In this document: one piece after another, positions 18,941-29,600 of the stretch
Layout of the letters: every line of letters starts with the position of its first letter
Position numbering within the stretch: the first letter of the stretch is position 1
From: Ichthyobacterium seriolicida
Lineage (GTDB): Bacteria; Bacteroidota; Bacteroidia; Flavobacteriales; Ichthyobacteriaceae
Assembly: GCF_002369955.1 (NCBI RefSeq)
Contig: NZ_AP014564.1
Coordinates: forward strand, 1,346,951-1,410,950
Direction: 5' to 3'
Length of the DNA: 64,000 bases
Program-made: the position numbers and the translations under genes
Notes under the pieces: model-generated
The model's database searches: none
Told to the model about the DNA's origin: nothing
What the model saw: the letters and a program-made list of their open reading frames with translations, nothing else

Positions 18941-18969
18941 GTTATACCCGCATTGGGATACCAATGCAA
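18941..18969 (-). promoter_or_regulatory. Promoter-like palindromic block of gene A
   Basis: On the minus strand TTGCAT, 17 bp, TATAAC. The spacer contains most of the perfect palindrome GCATTGGGATACCAATGC (18950-18967), about 42 bp before the ATG. The same layout with exactly 17 bp precedes all six fibre genes. Function as promoter and operator is inferred. Confidence 0.4.
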
Positions 18970-19020
18970 TTTAAACTATTTTTATAGATTAAAAAAAAAG
19001 ATCCAACAAGACTAATTTAA

Positions 19021-19222
19021 CCCAGATTATTCACAGATATATTGTCAATATTTAGGCATAAAGTGCTAATTTTCTTATGAAAGATACCATAGAAGTTTGC
19101 TTTGGCTTTTGTGTGAAGAGAGGTGATTAAAATGAAAATAGAATTAAAGAAGTTAAAAATATGTGTTTTTCTGACAGGTTATAAAATCATATTTTCTTGG
19201 CTAATTTTTTTAGATCTATGAC
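19021..19222 (+). mobile_element. IS1380 remnant (left end)
   Basis: Begins with the left inverted repeat CCCAGATTATTCACAG next to TTAA (19017-19020), then jumps into transposase 3'-region sequence (GAAAATAGAATTAAAGAAG) with frameshifts. No right end is seen. Old, internally deleted copy. Confidence 0.75.
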
Positions 19223-19449
19223 AATAGAAAGTATACTAGAAATAAATTGTTATTTCAAACAGATGCTTCTGTTATAAAATCTACCTTTTTAGCTCTGAGA
19301 AAGGCTGCAAAAAAAATGGTCTAAACTGATAACAAATTGGGGAATAATTTTGAATCAATTTTTAAGCATTTTTGACGAAAGAGTTCGACTATGAATAAAA
19401 ATAAAAAAATATGTCAATTTTTTATTTACATACTTTAAGGGATAGAGTC
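19223..19449 (+). mobile_element. IS256-family remnant (3' end)
   Basis: Matches the last ~220 bp of the IS256 element at 45327-46664 with substitutions (CTGAGAAAGGCTGCAAAAA, GAGTTCGACTATGAATAAA), ending with the terminal repeat at TAAGGGATAGAGTC. The last IS base abuts the stop codon of fibre gene B (19450). Confidence 0.75.
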
Positions 19450-22400
19450 TTATTTTTTTGTCAAAGCTTTGGTATCCTCCTTATTGATGATATTTGATTT
19501 ACTTAGTAATTTAATTAAATTACCCAACTTTTGTTTAGTAGAAGATAATTCTTTCTTGGTAGAGGTAAGCTTTTCCTCAGTAGCAGAAAGTTTTTTTTTA
19601 GTAGAAAGAAGCTCTTCATAAACAGCTTGGGTAGCTGAAATATTTAAAGTAGTAAGACCATTGTAATCTACTGATCGCAAATCATCTACTTGCTTACCAT
19701 ATACAAATACTTTATTTGGAGATACCTCATATCCTAACTCTACCGTAAAAGTATTATCGTTTTTTATCTCTTTTACTTTAACGAAAGTATTTTGATCATC
19801 ATCCAAAACTAATTTTACCATGTCTCCCTTAGAAAAACCGTGAGATTTCTTTGTAGTAATTGATGTGATATTATCAATAGTTTCTGCCGATTTAGAAAAT
19901 TCATATACGCTAGGAATCACACCACTATTCTTTTGTACAATATTTGGAACTATACCTTCTATCTGCTGAGCTATTACTTTTTTAAAATGCTGATCACCCA
20001 TTTTATTAGTATCTCTCATAGTGTAATCCGTGATTTCTATATCTAAAAGTTTTTTAAGGTCTGATTCTTTATCTGAAATGCTTATTATGTTTTTGATACG
20101 TTTATCAGAAGTGAGTATTACGTCAGTTGCATAAACAGTTCCTAGTAAGAAAATACCATCATTATTAATATTACCAATGGTTATAGTATTATCCCCATGT
20201 CCTATAACGTCATTACCTATAACTATCTCATTAAGGCTGTTATGTGTTTTCGGTCTAGCATTATTCCCTATGAAAATAGAATTATTTGATGTCTTGGGAT
20301 TTATTATTTTGTTAGTAGGAGGAGTACCGGCATCATATCCTATAGCTATATTACGATTACCTGTAGTCACACCAGATAAAGTAAATGTCCCTATAGCTAT
20401 ATTATCATCCCCTGTAGTTATATAATATAAAGGATGTAGACCTATTCCTATATTTTTTGTTCCACTTACTAAATTGTGTAAAGAAGATCTTCCAATAGAA
20501 GTATTCATAGAACCTGTAGTGTTATTAGCGAGAGAATATGCGCCTATAGCTGTATTTTCCCTACCTGTAGTATTATTTTCCAAACTTTTAAAGCCCAAAG
20601 CTGTATTCTGATAGCCAATGGTTATGGCATTGCCAGAGTTTATACCTAAAAAGCTATTTTCTATACTATAACTAGTTCCTCCACTAGTTCCATTACTGCC
20701 TCTTCCTGACCATTTAGTTATGAGATTATTATTCCCTACTTTTAGCAGTTTATCAGAACTAATATCTTCCCAATTAGGATCAGAAGGTGGGGTAGGGGTG
20801 GTTTTAGTGATAGTGACAGCAGATCTAGTTCTCTTATAAAAAACCCCATCGTAAAGAACTACATCATCCACATTATAAGTAAACCCTCTTATCATTTTAC
20901 TTCTTTTGTTAAAGCCTGCACTGTGCAATATGCCTCCTAAATGAGTAGATGTAATACTGCCTTCATTACCTATTACTGCCGTATTATTCCCTTTTCCTGT
21001 AGCGTCATAACCTATAACTATCTCATTAATGCTGTTATCTGCTAGCGCTTTAACATTATCTCCTATGAAAATAGAATTAGTTGATTCAGTGAGAGCTGTT
21101 GATCCGTTAGCAATATAAAAACCAGCATCATTTCCTATAACTATGTTACTATTACCTGTAGTTACATTAAATAAAGCAGATGTCCCTACAGCTATATTTT
21201 TACTCCCTGTAGTCATTTCATATAAAGGATGTGAGCCTATTCCTACATTTTTTGTTCCATCTTCTAAGTTGTATAAAGAAGCATATCCAATAGAAGTATT
21301 CCTGTAACCTCTAGTGTTAAAAGCGAGAGAATATGCGCCAATGGAAGTATTTCTATAACCTATAGTATTATCTCTCAAACTTTCAAAGCCAAAAGCCGTA
21401 TTCTGATAGCCAGTGGTTATGGCATTACCAGAGCTTATACCTAATAAAATATTTTCTCTACCAGTATAAGCAGCAGTACCAGCAGTACCTCCACTAGTTC
21501 CATTACTGCCCTTTCCTGACCATTTAGTTATGAGATTGTCTCTTGGGTCTTTTATAAGAGTCTTGTTTTTATTTATCTTTTCGTCTAATTTCTTCCCCTG
21601 AGCCGCTGATAAGGCCTTAGCAGGATCATTAGTAACTAAATCATCTACTATATCAGATATATTTAATTTAGTGCCTATTTCTGTCTTAAGAACTTTTCCT
21701 TGTGCTGCTGATAATACCTCTGTAGCGTCAGTGCTATTTAAATTATTTATTATCTTACTCTTATCAATCTTAGGTTGTATCATTCCAGACAATATTCTGC
21801 CCTGGTTTGCTGATAATGCGTTACTTGCATCAGTAGATGTCAACACATCTAGTACATTTACTTTGAAACTGGAATCTATTTGATCCTTAAGAAATTTACC
21901 CTGTGCTGCTGATAAGGCCTTATCAGGATCATTAGTAACTAAATCATCTACTACATCAGATATATTTAATTTATTATCTATTTCTGTCTTAAGAGCTTTT
22001 CCTTGTGCTGCTGATAAGGCCTTATCAGGATCATTAGTAACTAAATCATCTGCTACATCAGATATATTTAATTTATTATCTATTTCTGCCTTAAGAGCTT
22101 TTCCTTGTGCTGCTGATAATACTTCTGTAGCATTAGTGCTATTTAAATTATTTATTATCTTACTCTTATCAATCTTAGGTTGTATCATTCCAGATAATAT
22201 TCTGCCCTGGTTTGCTGATAATGCGTTACTCGCATCAGTAGATGTCAACACATCTAGTACATCTACTTTGAAACTGGAATCTAACTTATTGTCTATTTGA
22301 TCCTTAAGAAATTTACCCTGTGCTGCTGATAAGGCCTTATCAGGGTCATTAGTAACTAAATCATCTACTATATCAGATATATTTAATTTATTATCTATTT

Positions 22401-23133
22401 CTGTCTTAAGAGCTTTTCCTTGTGCTGCTGATAATACCTCTGTAGCATCATTGCTATTTAAATTATTTATTATCTTACTCTTATCAATCTTAGGTTGTAT
22501 CATTCCAGATAATATTCTGCCCTGGTTTGCTGATAATGCGTTACTCGCATCAGTAGATGTTAATTCATCTAACACATTCACGCCTGAACTGGAACCAGAA
22601 CTTAAATGTAAATGGTTTATTTCATCCTTAAGGGCTTTGCCTTGTGCTGCGGATAATGCCTTAGTAGGATCATTAGTGATTAAATCATTTACTATATCAG
22701 ATATATTTAATTTAGTGTCTATTTCTGTCTTAAGAAATTTTCCTTGTGCTGCTGATAATACCTCTGTAGCATCATTGCTATTTAAATTATTTATTATCTT
22801 ACTCTTATCAATCTTAGTTTTTATCATTCCAGATAATATTCTTCCCTGATTTGCTGATAATGCTTTACTTGCATCAATAGACGTTAATTCATCTAAAACA
22901 TCTACTTTGAAACTGGAATCTAACTTATTGTCTATTTGCCCCTTAAGGACCTTTCCTTGTGCTGCTGATAAGGCCTTATTAGGATCATTAGTGGTTAAAT
23001 TATCTGCTATATCAGATATATTTAATTTAGTATCTATTTCTATCTTAAGGACTTTTCCTTGTGCTGCTGATAATACCTCTGTAGCATCAGTGCTATTTAA
23101 ATTATTTATTATCTTACTCTTATCAATCTTAGC
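19450..23133 (-). pseudogene. Giant fibre protein B, distal part (after in-frame TGA)
   Basis: Continues in the same frame as 23134-24411 after a TGA at 23134-23136; no other stop occurs in between. It holds about 15 LSAxQGK repeats, two beta-roll blocks with one CBM5/12-like linker (YNVDDVVLYDGVFYKRT), the S74 chaperone (LTSDKRIK with its Ser and Lys) and a C-terminal coil. The coil differs from the paralogues: it is a Lys/Ser/Thr-rich heptad run (STKKKLSATEEKLTSTKK) instead of the EKESSILK type. An internal ATG at 22827 exists but would give a product without signal peptide. Confidence 0.82.
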
Positions 23134-24020
23134 TCATATCATTCCAGATAATATTCTTCCCTGATTCGCTGATAATGCTTTACTTGCATCAATAGACGTT
23201 AATTCATCTAAAACATCTACTTTGAAACTGGAATCTAACTTATTGTCTATTTGCCCCTTAAGGACTTTTCCTTGTGCTGCTGATAAGGCCTTATTAGGAT
23301 TATTAGTGGTTAAATTATCTGCTATATCAGATATATTTAATTTAGTATCTATTTCTACCTTAAGGACCTTTCCTTGTGCTGCTGATAATACCTCTGTAGC
23401 ATCGTTGCTATTTAAATTATTTATTATCTTACTCTTATCAATCTTAGTTTGTATCATTCCAGATAATATTCTGCCCTGGTTCGCTGATAATGCTTTACTT
23501 GCATCAATAGACGTTAATTCATCTAAAACATCTACTTTGAAACTGGAATCTAACTTATTGTCTATTTGCCCCTTAAGGACTTTTCCTTGTGCTGCTGATA
23601 GGGCTTTATTAGGATTATTAGTGGTTAAATTATCTGCTATATCAGATATATTTAATTTAGTATCTATTTCTACCTTAAGGACTTTTCCTTGTGCTGCTGA
23701 TAATACCTCTGTAGCATCAGTGCTATTTAAATTATTTATTATCTTACTCTTATCTATCTTGTTTTTTAATCTATCTGACAATACTTTTCCTTGATTTGCT
23801 GATAATGCTTTACTCGCATCAGTAGATGTTAATTCATCTAAAACATCTACTTTGAAACTGGAATCTAACTTATTGTCTATTTGCTCCTTAAGGACTTTTC
23901 CTTGTGCTGCTGATAATACCTTTGTGGCGTCATTGCTATTTAAATTATCTACGATTTTATTCTTATGGATCTTAGTTTGTATCCTTTCAGATAGTATTCT
24001 GCCCTGGTTAGCTGATAGAG
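21595..24020 (-). repeat. LSAxQGK repeat array of gene B (about 24 units)
   Basis: Tandem ~105 bp units as in gene A, counted by hand. Two adjacent units near 21960-22100 (KALSAAQGKALKTEID, DKALSAAQGK) are nearly identical, a local duplication that breaks the regular three-type order. Confidence 0.78.
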
Positions 24021-24411
24021 GAATGGCACTACTATGAGAACTTAGATTATTTATAACGAGAATTTTCCTAGTAGTATAGGCGTACATAGAATACGGAACA
24101 CTAAGCAGCTCATCCTTTCTCTTTATATCGTATTGTCCATTATTATTCAGATCTAATTCTGTTTTAATCATATGAGGAACTTCCCAATCTAAATCTGTTA
24201 ATTTGAGAGCATTATAATCTTGAGTTCTACTGCCGTCGCCTATATTTAAAGACGCTACGCCATCTCTATTAGTCTTAACTCTGTGAGTTTCGCTATACAC
24301 GATCTTCTCGCCAAGGGAAGCGTCATTGATAAATAATGATATTCGTATATTGATAAAACTATCCTTCAATACATTGCCTTTATCATCTCTTATTAGAGCT
24401 TGATAACTTAA
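23134..24411 (-). pseudogene. Giant fibre protein B, middle part between IS1380 and TGA
   Basis: Carries the N-terminal domain from DSFINIRISLF onward and nine LSAxQGK repeats, ending SGMI-stop. In every other copy of this repeat the codons after Met-Ile are CAA/AAA ACT; here they are TGA GCT, so the stop is a local change. The first codons of the gene are beyond the IS, at 26017-26085. Removing 24412-26016 (1,605 bp, divisible by three) rejoins the frame. Confidence 0.85.
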
Positions 24412-26012
24412 CCCAGATTATTCATAGTTACCCTTTAAATATTGCGCATAAAGTGTTAATTTTAAGGCATTAAAGTCCAAAGAAACATACTTTAATATAG
24501 CCCAAAAATGAGGAATAAAAACACATTATTTTATAGAGGGAAAACTTCTGTTGAGTTAACTTTTTCATCATCAGAAATTAGCTCTGATGGATCTTTAATC
24601 ATGCTTGAAAAACTAGAAAGAGATCATAGATTGATTCATTATTACAGTAAACTTTTGCCTGATACTCGAGACTCTAGATTTATTACTTATACCAGAAAGC
24701 AACAGTTAAAACAAAGGGTTTATATGATCATGTTAGGCTATGAAGACGCCAATGATGTTAATCATTTACATAACGATCCTTTATTCAAAGATGTTCTTCA
24801 AGGTGATTTGGCTTCTCAACCTACTATATCAAGATTTGAGAATAGCTTTGACAAACAAGCTGTTTTTAAGTTTTGTGATGCGTGGTTATACAAATATGTT
24901 TCAAGTTTATCTGATCGTAAGAGAATAGTTATTGACGTAGATTCAACTAATGATCCAACTCATGGCAGTCAACAATTGTCAATGTTTAACGGTTATTATA
25001 GTCAATTCATGTACAATGAACTATTTTTTCATGATGGAAAAACAGGACAGATTATCCTTCCTGTACTCCGCCCAGGAAATAGTCATTCTAATAAATGGTA
25101 TGTGAGTATTTTAAAGCGAATAATTATCAAAATACGTGAGAGTCACCCAGAGATGGAAATAATTATTAGAAGTGATAGCGGCTTTAGTTGCGCTCCTTTT
25201 TACCAATTAGTAGATGATTTTGATTTACTATATGTGACAGGCATAGCGAGCAATGAAGTTTTAAAAAGAAAGGTATCTTGGTCAAAAAATGCTGTAAAAA
25301 AAATGTATTTAGATCAGGGAGAGAAGCACCAACATTTTATGAGTTTTACGTACAAAGCCAAGAGTTGGCACAAGCCTCAACAGTGCTATTCTAAAGTTGA
25401 GAGTACAGGATTAGGGATGAACATAAGGCATTTTTCTAGTAATCTTCCCCAAAAGGATGCTAGAGAAATTTACTTTGACTTTTATGTGAAAAGAGGTGAT
25501 TCAAGTGAAAATAGAATAAAAGAAGTTAAAAATATGTGTTTTTCTGATCGTTTGTCAAATCATAGTTTTCTTGCTAATTTTTTTCGACTTATGATGAGTA
25601 GTCTTGCCTATGAAATGTTTTTATTACTGAAACAGAAGATAAAGAAAACAAGATTTGAAGTAGCAAAAAAATGGTTAATCAGTTCGATTAGAACCTATCT
25701 TCTCAAGGTAGGAGCAACGATTAAAATTACCAAAAGGCGAATCTATTATCAGCTATCTAAATCTTTTGTTTACAAGGGTTTATTTCGGGAAATTATTACC
25801 CAGTAACGGTTGTTTATTTGTGAAATGAACAACCTTGGGATAGTTACGCCTTGTCGTTAAAAAACCATGTAAAAACACTAAAAAAGAGCATTGTCATCCT
25901 AAAAAAAGGTGCAAAAAAACGACAAAGAAGATGAGTTCTCTTCGATTAGTAAAAAAGTTAAGGAAAAAATATCACGTCTAATCTATTTTAGTATGACTAT
26001 GAATAATGCGGG
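24412..26012 (+). mobile_element. Complete IS1380-family element, copy 2 (1,601 bp)
   Basis: Same ends as copy 1 (CCCAGATTATTCATAG / CTATGAATAATGCGGG), flanked by the TTAA duplicate at 24408-24411 and 26013-26016. The host gene rejoins exactly if the element plus one TTAA is removed. Nearly base-identical to 16241-17841. Confidence 0.95.
24508..25806 (+). CDS. IS1380-family transposase, full length with D148N
   Basis: 432-residue DDE transposase identical to the one at 16337 except Asn148 in VDSTNDPTHG, where the other copies, including the older decayed one, have Asp. The residue sits three positions after the first catalytic Asp pair (D143/D145), so it could lower activity, but this is not certain. 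All other motifs (RSDSGF, ENRIKE) are present. Confidence 0.92.
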   Translation: MRNKNTLFYRGKTSVELTFSSSEISSDGSLIMLEKLERDHRLIHYYSKLLPDTRDSRFITYTRKQQLKQRVYMIMLGYEDANDVNHLHNDPLFKDVLQGDLASQPTISRFENSFDKQAVFKFCDAWLYKYVSSLSDRKRIVIDVDSTNDPTHGSQQLSMFNGYYSQFMYNELFFHDGKTGQIILPVLRPGNSHSNKWYVSILKRIIIKIRESHPEMEIIIRSDSGFSCAPFYQLVDDFDLLYVTGIASNEVLKRKVSWSKNAVKKMYLDQGEKHQHFMSFTYKAKSWHKPQQCYSKVESTGLGMNIRHFSSNLPQKDAREIYFDFYVKRGDSSENRIKEVKNMCFSDRLSNHSFLANFFRLMMSSLAYEMFLLLKQKIKKTRFEVAKKWLISSIRTYLLKVGATIKITKRRIYYQLSKSFVYKGLFREIITQ

Positions 26013-26016
26013 TTAA

Positions 26017-26085
26017 CTTATCAGGAAAAACTTGGGAAAAAGCATATGTATTAACCATTATAAATAAAAGACCTATTTTTTTCAT
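26017..26085 (-). pseudogene. Giant fibre protein B, start codon and signal peptide
   Basis: Start fragment of gene B, cut off by IS1380 copy 2. It encodes MKKIGLLFIMVNTYAFSQV and the next few residues, i.e. the signal peptide, and is in frame with 23134-24411 once the IS is removed. The intact gene would run 26085 to 19450 and specify about 1,676 residues including the TGA position. Confidence 0.85.
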
Positions 26086-26118
26086 AATTTTTTTTCTTTA
26101 GAGGTAAAAAGAAATATT

Positions 26119-26147
26119 GTTATACCCGCATTGGGATACTAATGCAA
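26119..26147 (-). promoter_or_regulatory. Promoter-like palindromic block of gene B
   Basis: TTGCAT, 17 bp, TATAAC on the minus strand. The palindrome is imperfect here (GCATTGGGATACTAATGC, 26128-26145). Confidence 0.4.
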
Positions 26148-26197
26148 TTTAAACTATTTTTATAGATTAAAAAAAAGATCCAACAAGACTAATTTAA

Positions 26198-26398
26198 CCC
26201 AGATTATTCACAGATATATTGTCAGAATTAGGCATAAAGTACTAATTTTCTTAGGAAGGATGCCGTAGAAGTTTGCTTTGGCTTTTATGTGAAAAGAGGT
26301 GATTCAAATGAAAATAGAATTAAAGAAGTTAAAAATATGTGTTTTTCTGACAGGTTATAAAATCATATTTTTTTTGGCTAATTTTTTTAGATCTATGA
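26198..26398 (+). mobile_element. IS1380 remnant (left end)
   Basis: Left inverted repeat CCCAGATTATTCACAG after TTAA (26194-26197), fused to degraded transposase 3' sequence. Closely similar in structure to 19021-19222 and 35287 onward, so it was copied with the gene block. Confidence 0.75.
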
Positions 26399-26625
26399 CA
26401 ATAGAAAGTATACTAGAAATAAATTGTTATTTCAAACAGATGCTTCTGTTATGAAATCTACTTTTTTAGCTCTGAGGGAGGCTACAAAAAAATGGTCCAA
26501 GCCGATACTGAAATTGGGGAATAATTTTGAATCAATTTTGTAACTATTTTTGACAAAAGAGTTCGACTATGAGTAAAAACAAAAAAATATGTCATTTTTT
26601 ATTTACACACTTTAACGGATAGTGT
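26399..26625 (+). mobile_element. IS256-family remnant (3' end)
   Basis: Last part of an IS256-type element (CTGAGGGAGGCTACAAAAAA, GAGTTCGACTATGAGTAAA) with the terminal repeat ending near GGATAGTGT, 20 bp from the stop of fibre gene C. Confidence 0.75.
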
Positions 26626-26645
26626 TAGTTAACATATTTTAGATA

Positions 26646-29600
26646 TTATTTTTCTGTTAAACTTTTAAGATCTTTAACATCTAGAATCTTAGCTTTACTT
26701 AAGATATTAATTAAATTCTTAATCTCTTTTCTAGAATTAGAAAGTCCTTCCTTAAGGATTTTAACCTCTTGTTTAATAATGCTATTCTCATTTTTAAGAA
26801 TGCTATTCTCACTTTTAATAATACTATTCTCATTTTTAAGAATGCTACTTTCTTTTTCTAGTTCTACTATACGATCATAAACAGCTTGTGTGGCTGAGAT
26901 ATTCAATGTAGTGAGACCATCGTAATCTACTGATCTCAAATCATCTACCTCCTTACCATATACAAATACTTTATTTGGAGATACTTCATCCCCTAAATCT
27001 ACAACAAAAGCATTAGCACTTTTTATCTCTTTTACTTTAACTAAACTCTCTCGGTCATTATCCAAAATTAATCTTACCATGTCTCCCTTAGAAAAACCGT
27101 GAGATTTATTTGTAGTAATTGATGTCATATTATCAATAGTTTCTACCGATTTCGAAAATTCATAGACACTAGGAATCACACCACTGTTCTTTCCTACAAT
27201 ATTTGGAACTATACCTTCTATCTGCTGAGCTATTACTTTTTTAAAATGCTGATTACCCATTTTATTAGTATCTCTCATAGTGTAATCCGTGATTTCTATA
27301 TCTAAAAGTTTTTTAAGGTCTGATTCTTTATCTGAAATGCCTATTATGCTCTTGATACGTTTATCAGAAGAGAGTTTTATAGTGCCTGCATGAACATTTC
27401 CTGGTAAGTGAATGTCAGTAGTGTTACTATTACCAATGACAACAGTATTATCTCCTTTTCCTTCAGCCTTATTACCTATAACTATCTCATTAATGCTGTT
27501 ATCTGCTTTCGCTTTAACATTATTTCCTATGAAAATAGAATTATTTGATGTCAGGAGATGTAATCCATTAGCAATATAATAACCAGCTTGATTTCCTATA
27601 GCTGTATTATTATCCCCTGTAGTTATTTTATGTAAAGCATATGTGCCTATAGCTGTATTATTATCCCCTGTAGTTATACTATATAAAGGATGTGAGCCTA
27701 TTCCTACATTTCTTTTTCCATTTACTAATACGTATAAAGGAGCGTATCCAATTGAAGTATTCATATAACCTGTAGTGTTATCAGCGAGAGAATACGCGCC
27801 AATAGAAGTATTCATATAACCTGTAGTATTATCTTCAAAACTTTTAAAGCCAAAAGCTGTATTCCGATAGCCAGTGGTTATGGCATTACCAGATCTTATA
27901 CCTAAAAAACTATTTTCTTCACCAGTACCGGAAACAGCACCAGCAACACCTCCACTAGTTCCATTACTGCCCTTTCCTGACCATTTAGTTATGAGATTAT
28001 CAGTCCCTACTTTTAGTAGTTTATCAGAACTAATATCTTCCCAATTAGGATCAGAAGGTGGGGTAGGGGTGGTGTTAGTGATAGTGACAGAAGATCTAGT
28101 TCTCTTATAAAAAACCCAATCGTAAAGAACTACATCACCTACGTTATAAGTAAACCCTATCATCATTTTACTTCTTTTGTTAAAACCTGCACTGTGCAAT
28201 ATACCTCCTAAATGAGTAGATGTAATACTATCTTCATTACCTATTACTACCGTATTATTTCCTTTTCCTGTAGCGTCATCACCTATAACTATCTCATTAA
28301 TGCTGTTATCTGCTAGCGCTTTAACATTATCTCCTATGAGAATAGAATTAGTTGATTCAGTGAGAGCTGTTAATCCGTCAGCAATATAAAAACCAGCATC
28401 ATTTCCTATAACTATGTTACTATTACCTGCAGTCACATTAAATAAAGCAGATGTCCCTATAGCTATATTTTTATTCCCTGTAGTCATTTCATATAAAGGA
28501 TGTGAGCCTATTCCTACATTTTTTATTCCATCTACTAAGTTGTATAAAGAAGCGTATCCAATAGAAGTATTCCTGTAACCTCTAGTGTTAAAAGCGAGAG
28601 AATAAGCGCCAACAGAAGTATTTCTATAACCTATAGTATTATCTCTCAAACTTTCAAAGCCAAAAGCCGTATTCTGATAGCCAGTGGTTATGGCATTACC
28701 AGAGCTTATACCTAAAAAACTATTTTCTATACCAGTACCTCCACTAGTTCCATTACTGCTTTTTCCTGACCATTTAGTTATGAGATTATCAGTCCCTACT
28801 TTTAGCAGTTTATCAGGGCTAATATCTTCCCAATTAGGATCAGAAGGTGGGGTAGGGGTGGTTTTAGTGATAGTGACAGCAGATCCAGTTCTCTTATAAA
28901 AAACCCAATCGTAAAGAACTACATCACCTACATTATAAGTAAACCCTTTTATCATTTTACTTCTTTTGTTAAAACCTGCACTGTGCAATATGCCTCCTAA
29001 ATGAGTAGATGTAATACTGCCTTCATTACCTATTACTGCCGTATTATTTCCTTTTCCTGTAGCGTCATAACCTATAACTATCTCATTAAGGCTGTTATCT
29101 GCTTTCGCTTTAACATTATCTCCTATGAAAATAGAACTAGTTGATGCCTGGAGAAATGTTAATCCGTCAGCAATATAATAACCAGCGTCACTTCCTATAG
29201 CTATATTTTTATTCCCTGTAGTTATTTTATGTAAAGAATATGGCCCTATAGCTATATTATTACTCCCTGTAGTCATTTCATATAAAGGATGTGAGCCTAT
29301 TCCTACATTTTTTTCTCCATTTACTAATTGGTATAAAGAAGAGTATCCAATAGAAGTATTCAGAGTACCTGTAGTGTTAAAAGCTAGAGAATAAGCGCCA
29401 ATAGAAGTATTCCTATGACCTGTAGTATTATCTCTCAAACTTTCAGAGCCAATAGAAGTATTCCTATGACCTGTAGTATTATTTTTCAAACTTTCAGAGC
29501 CAATAGAAGTATTCCTATGACCTGTAGTATTATTTTTCAAACTTTCAAAGCCAAAAGCTGTATTCTGATAGCCAGTGGTTATGGCATTACCAGAGTTTAT

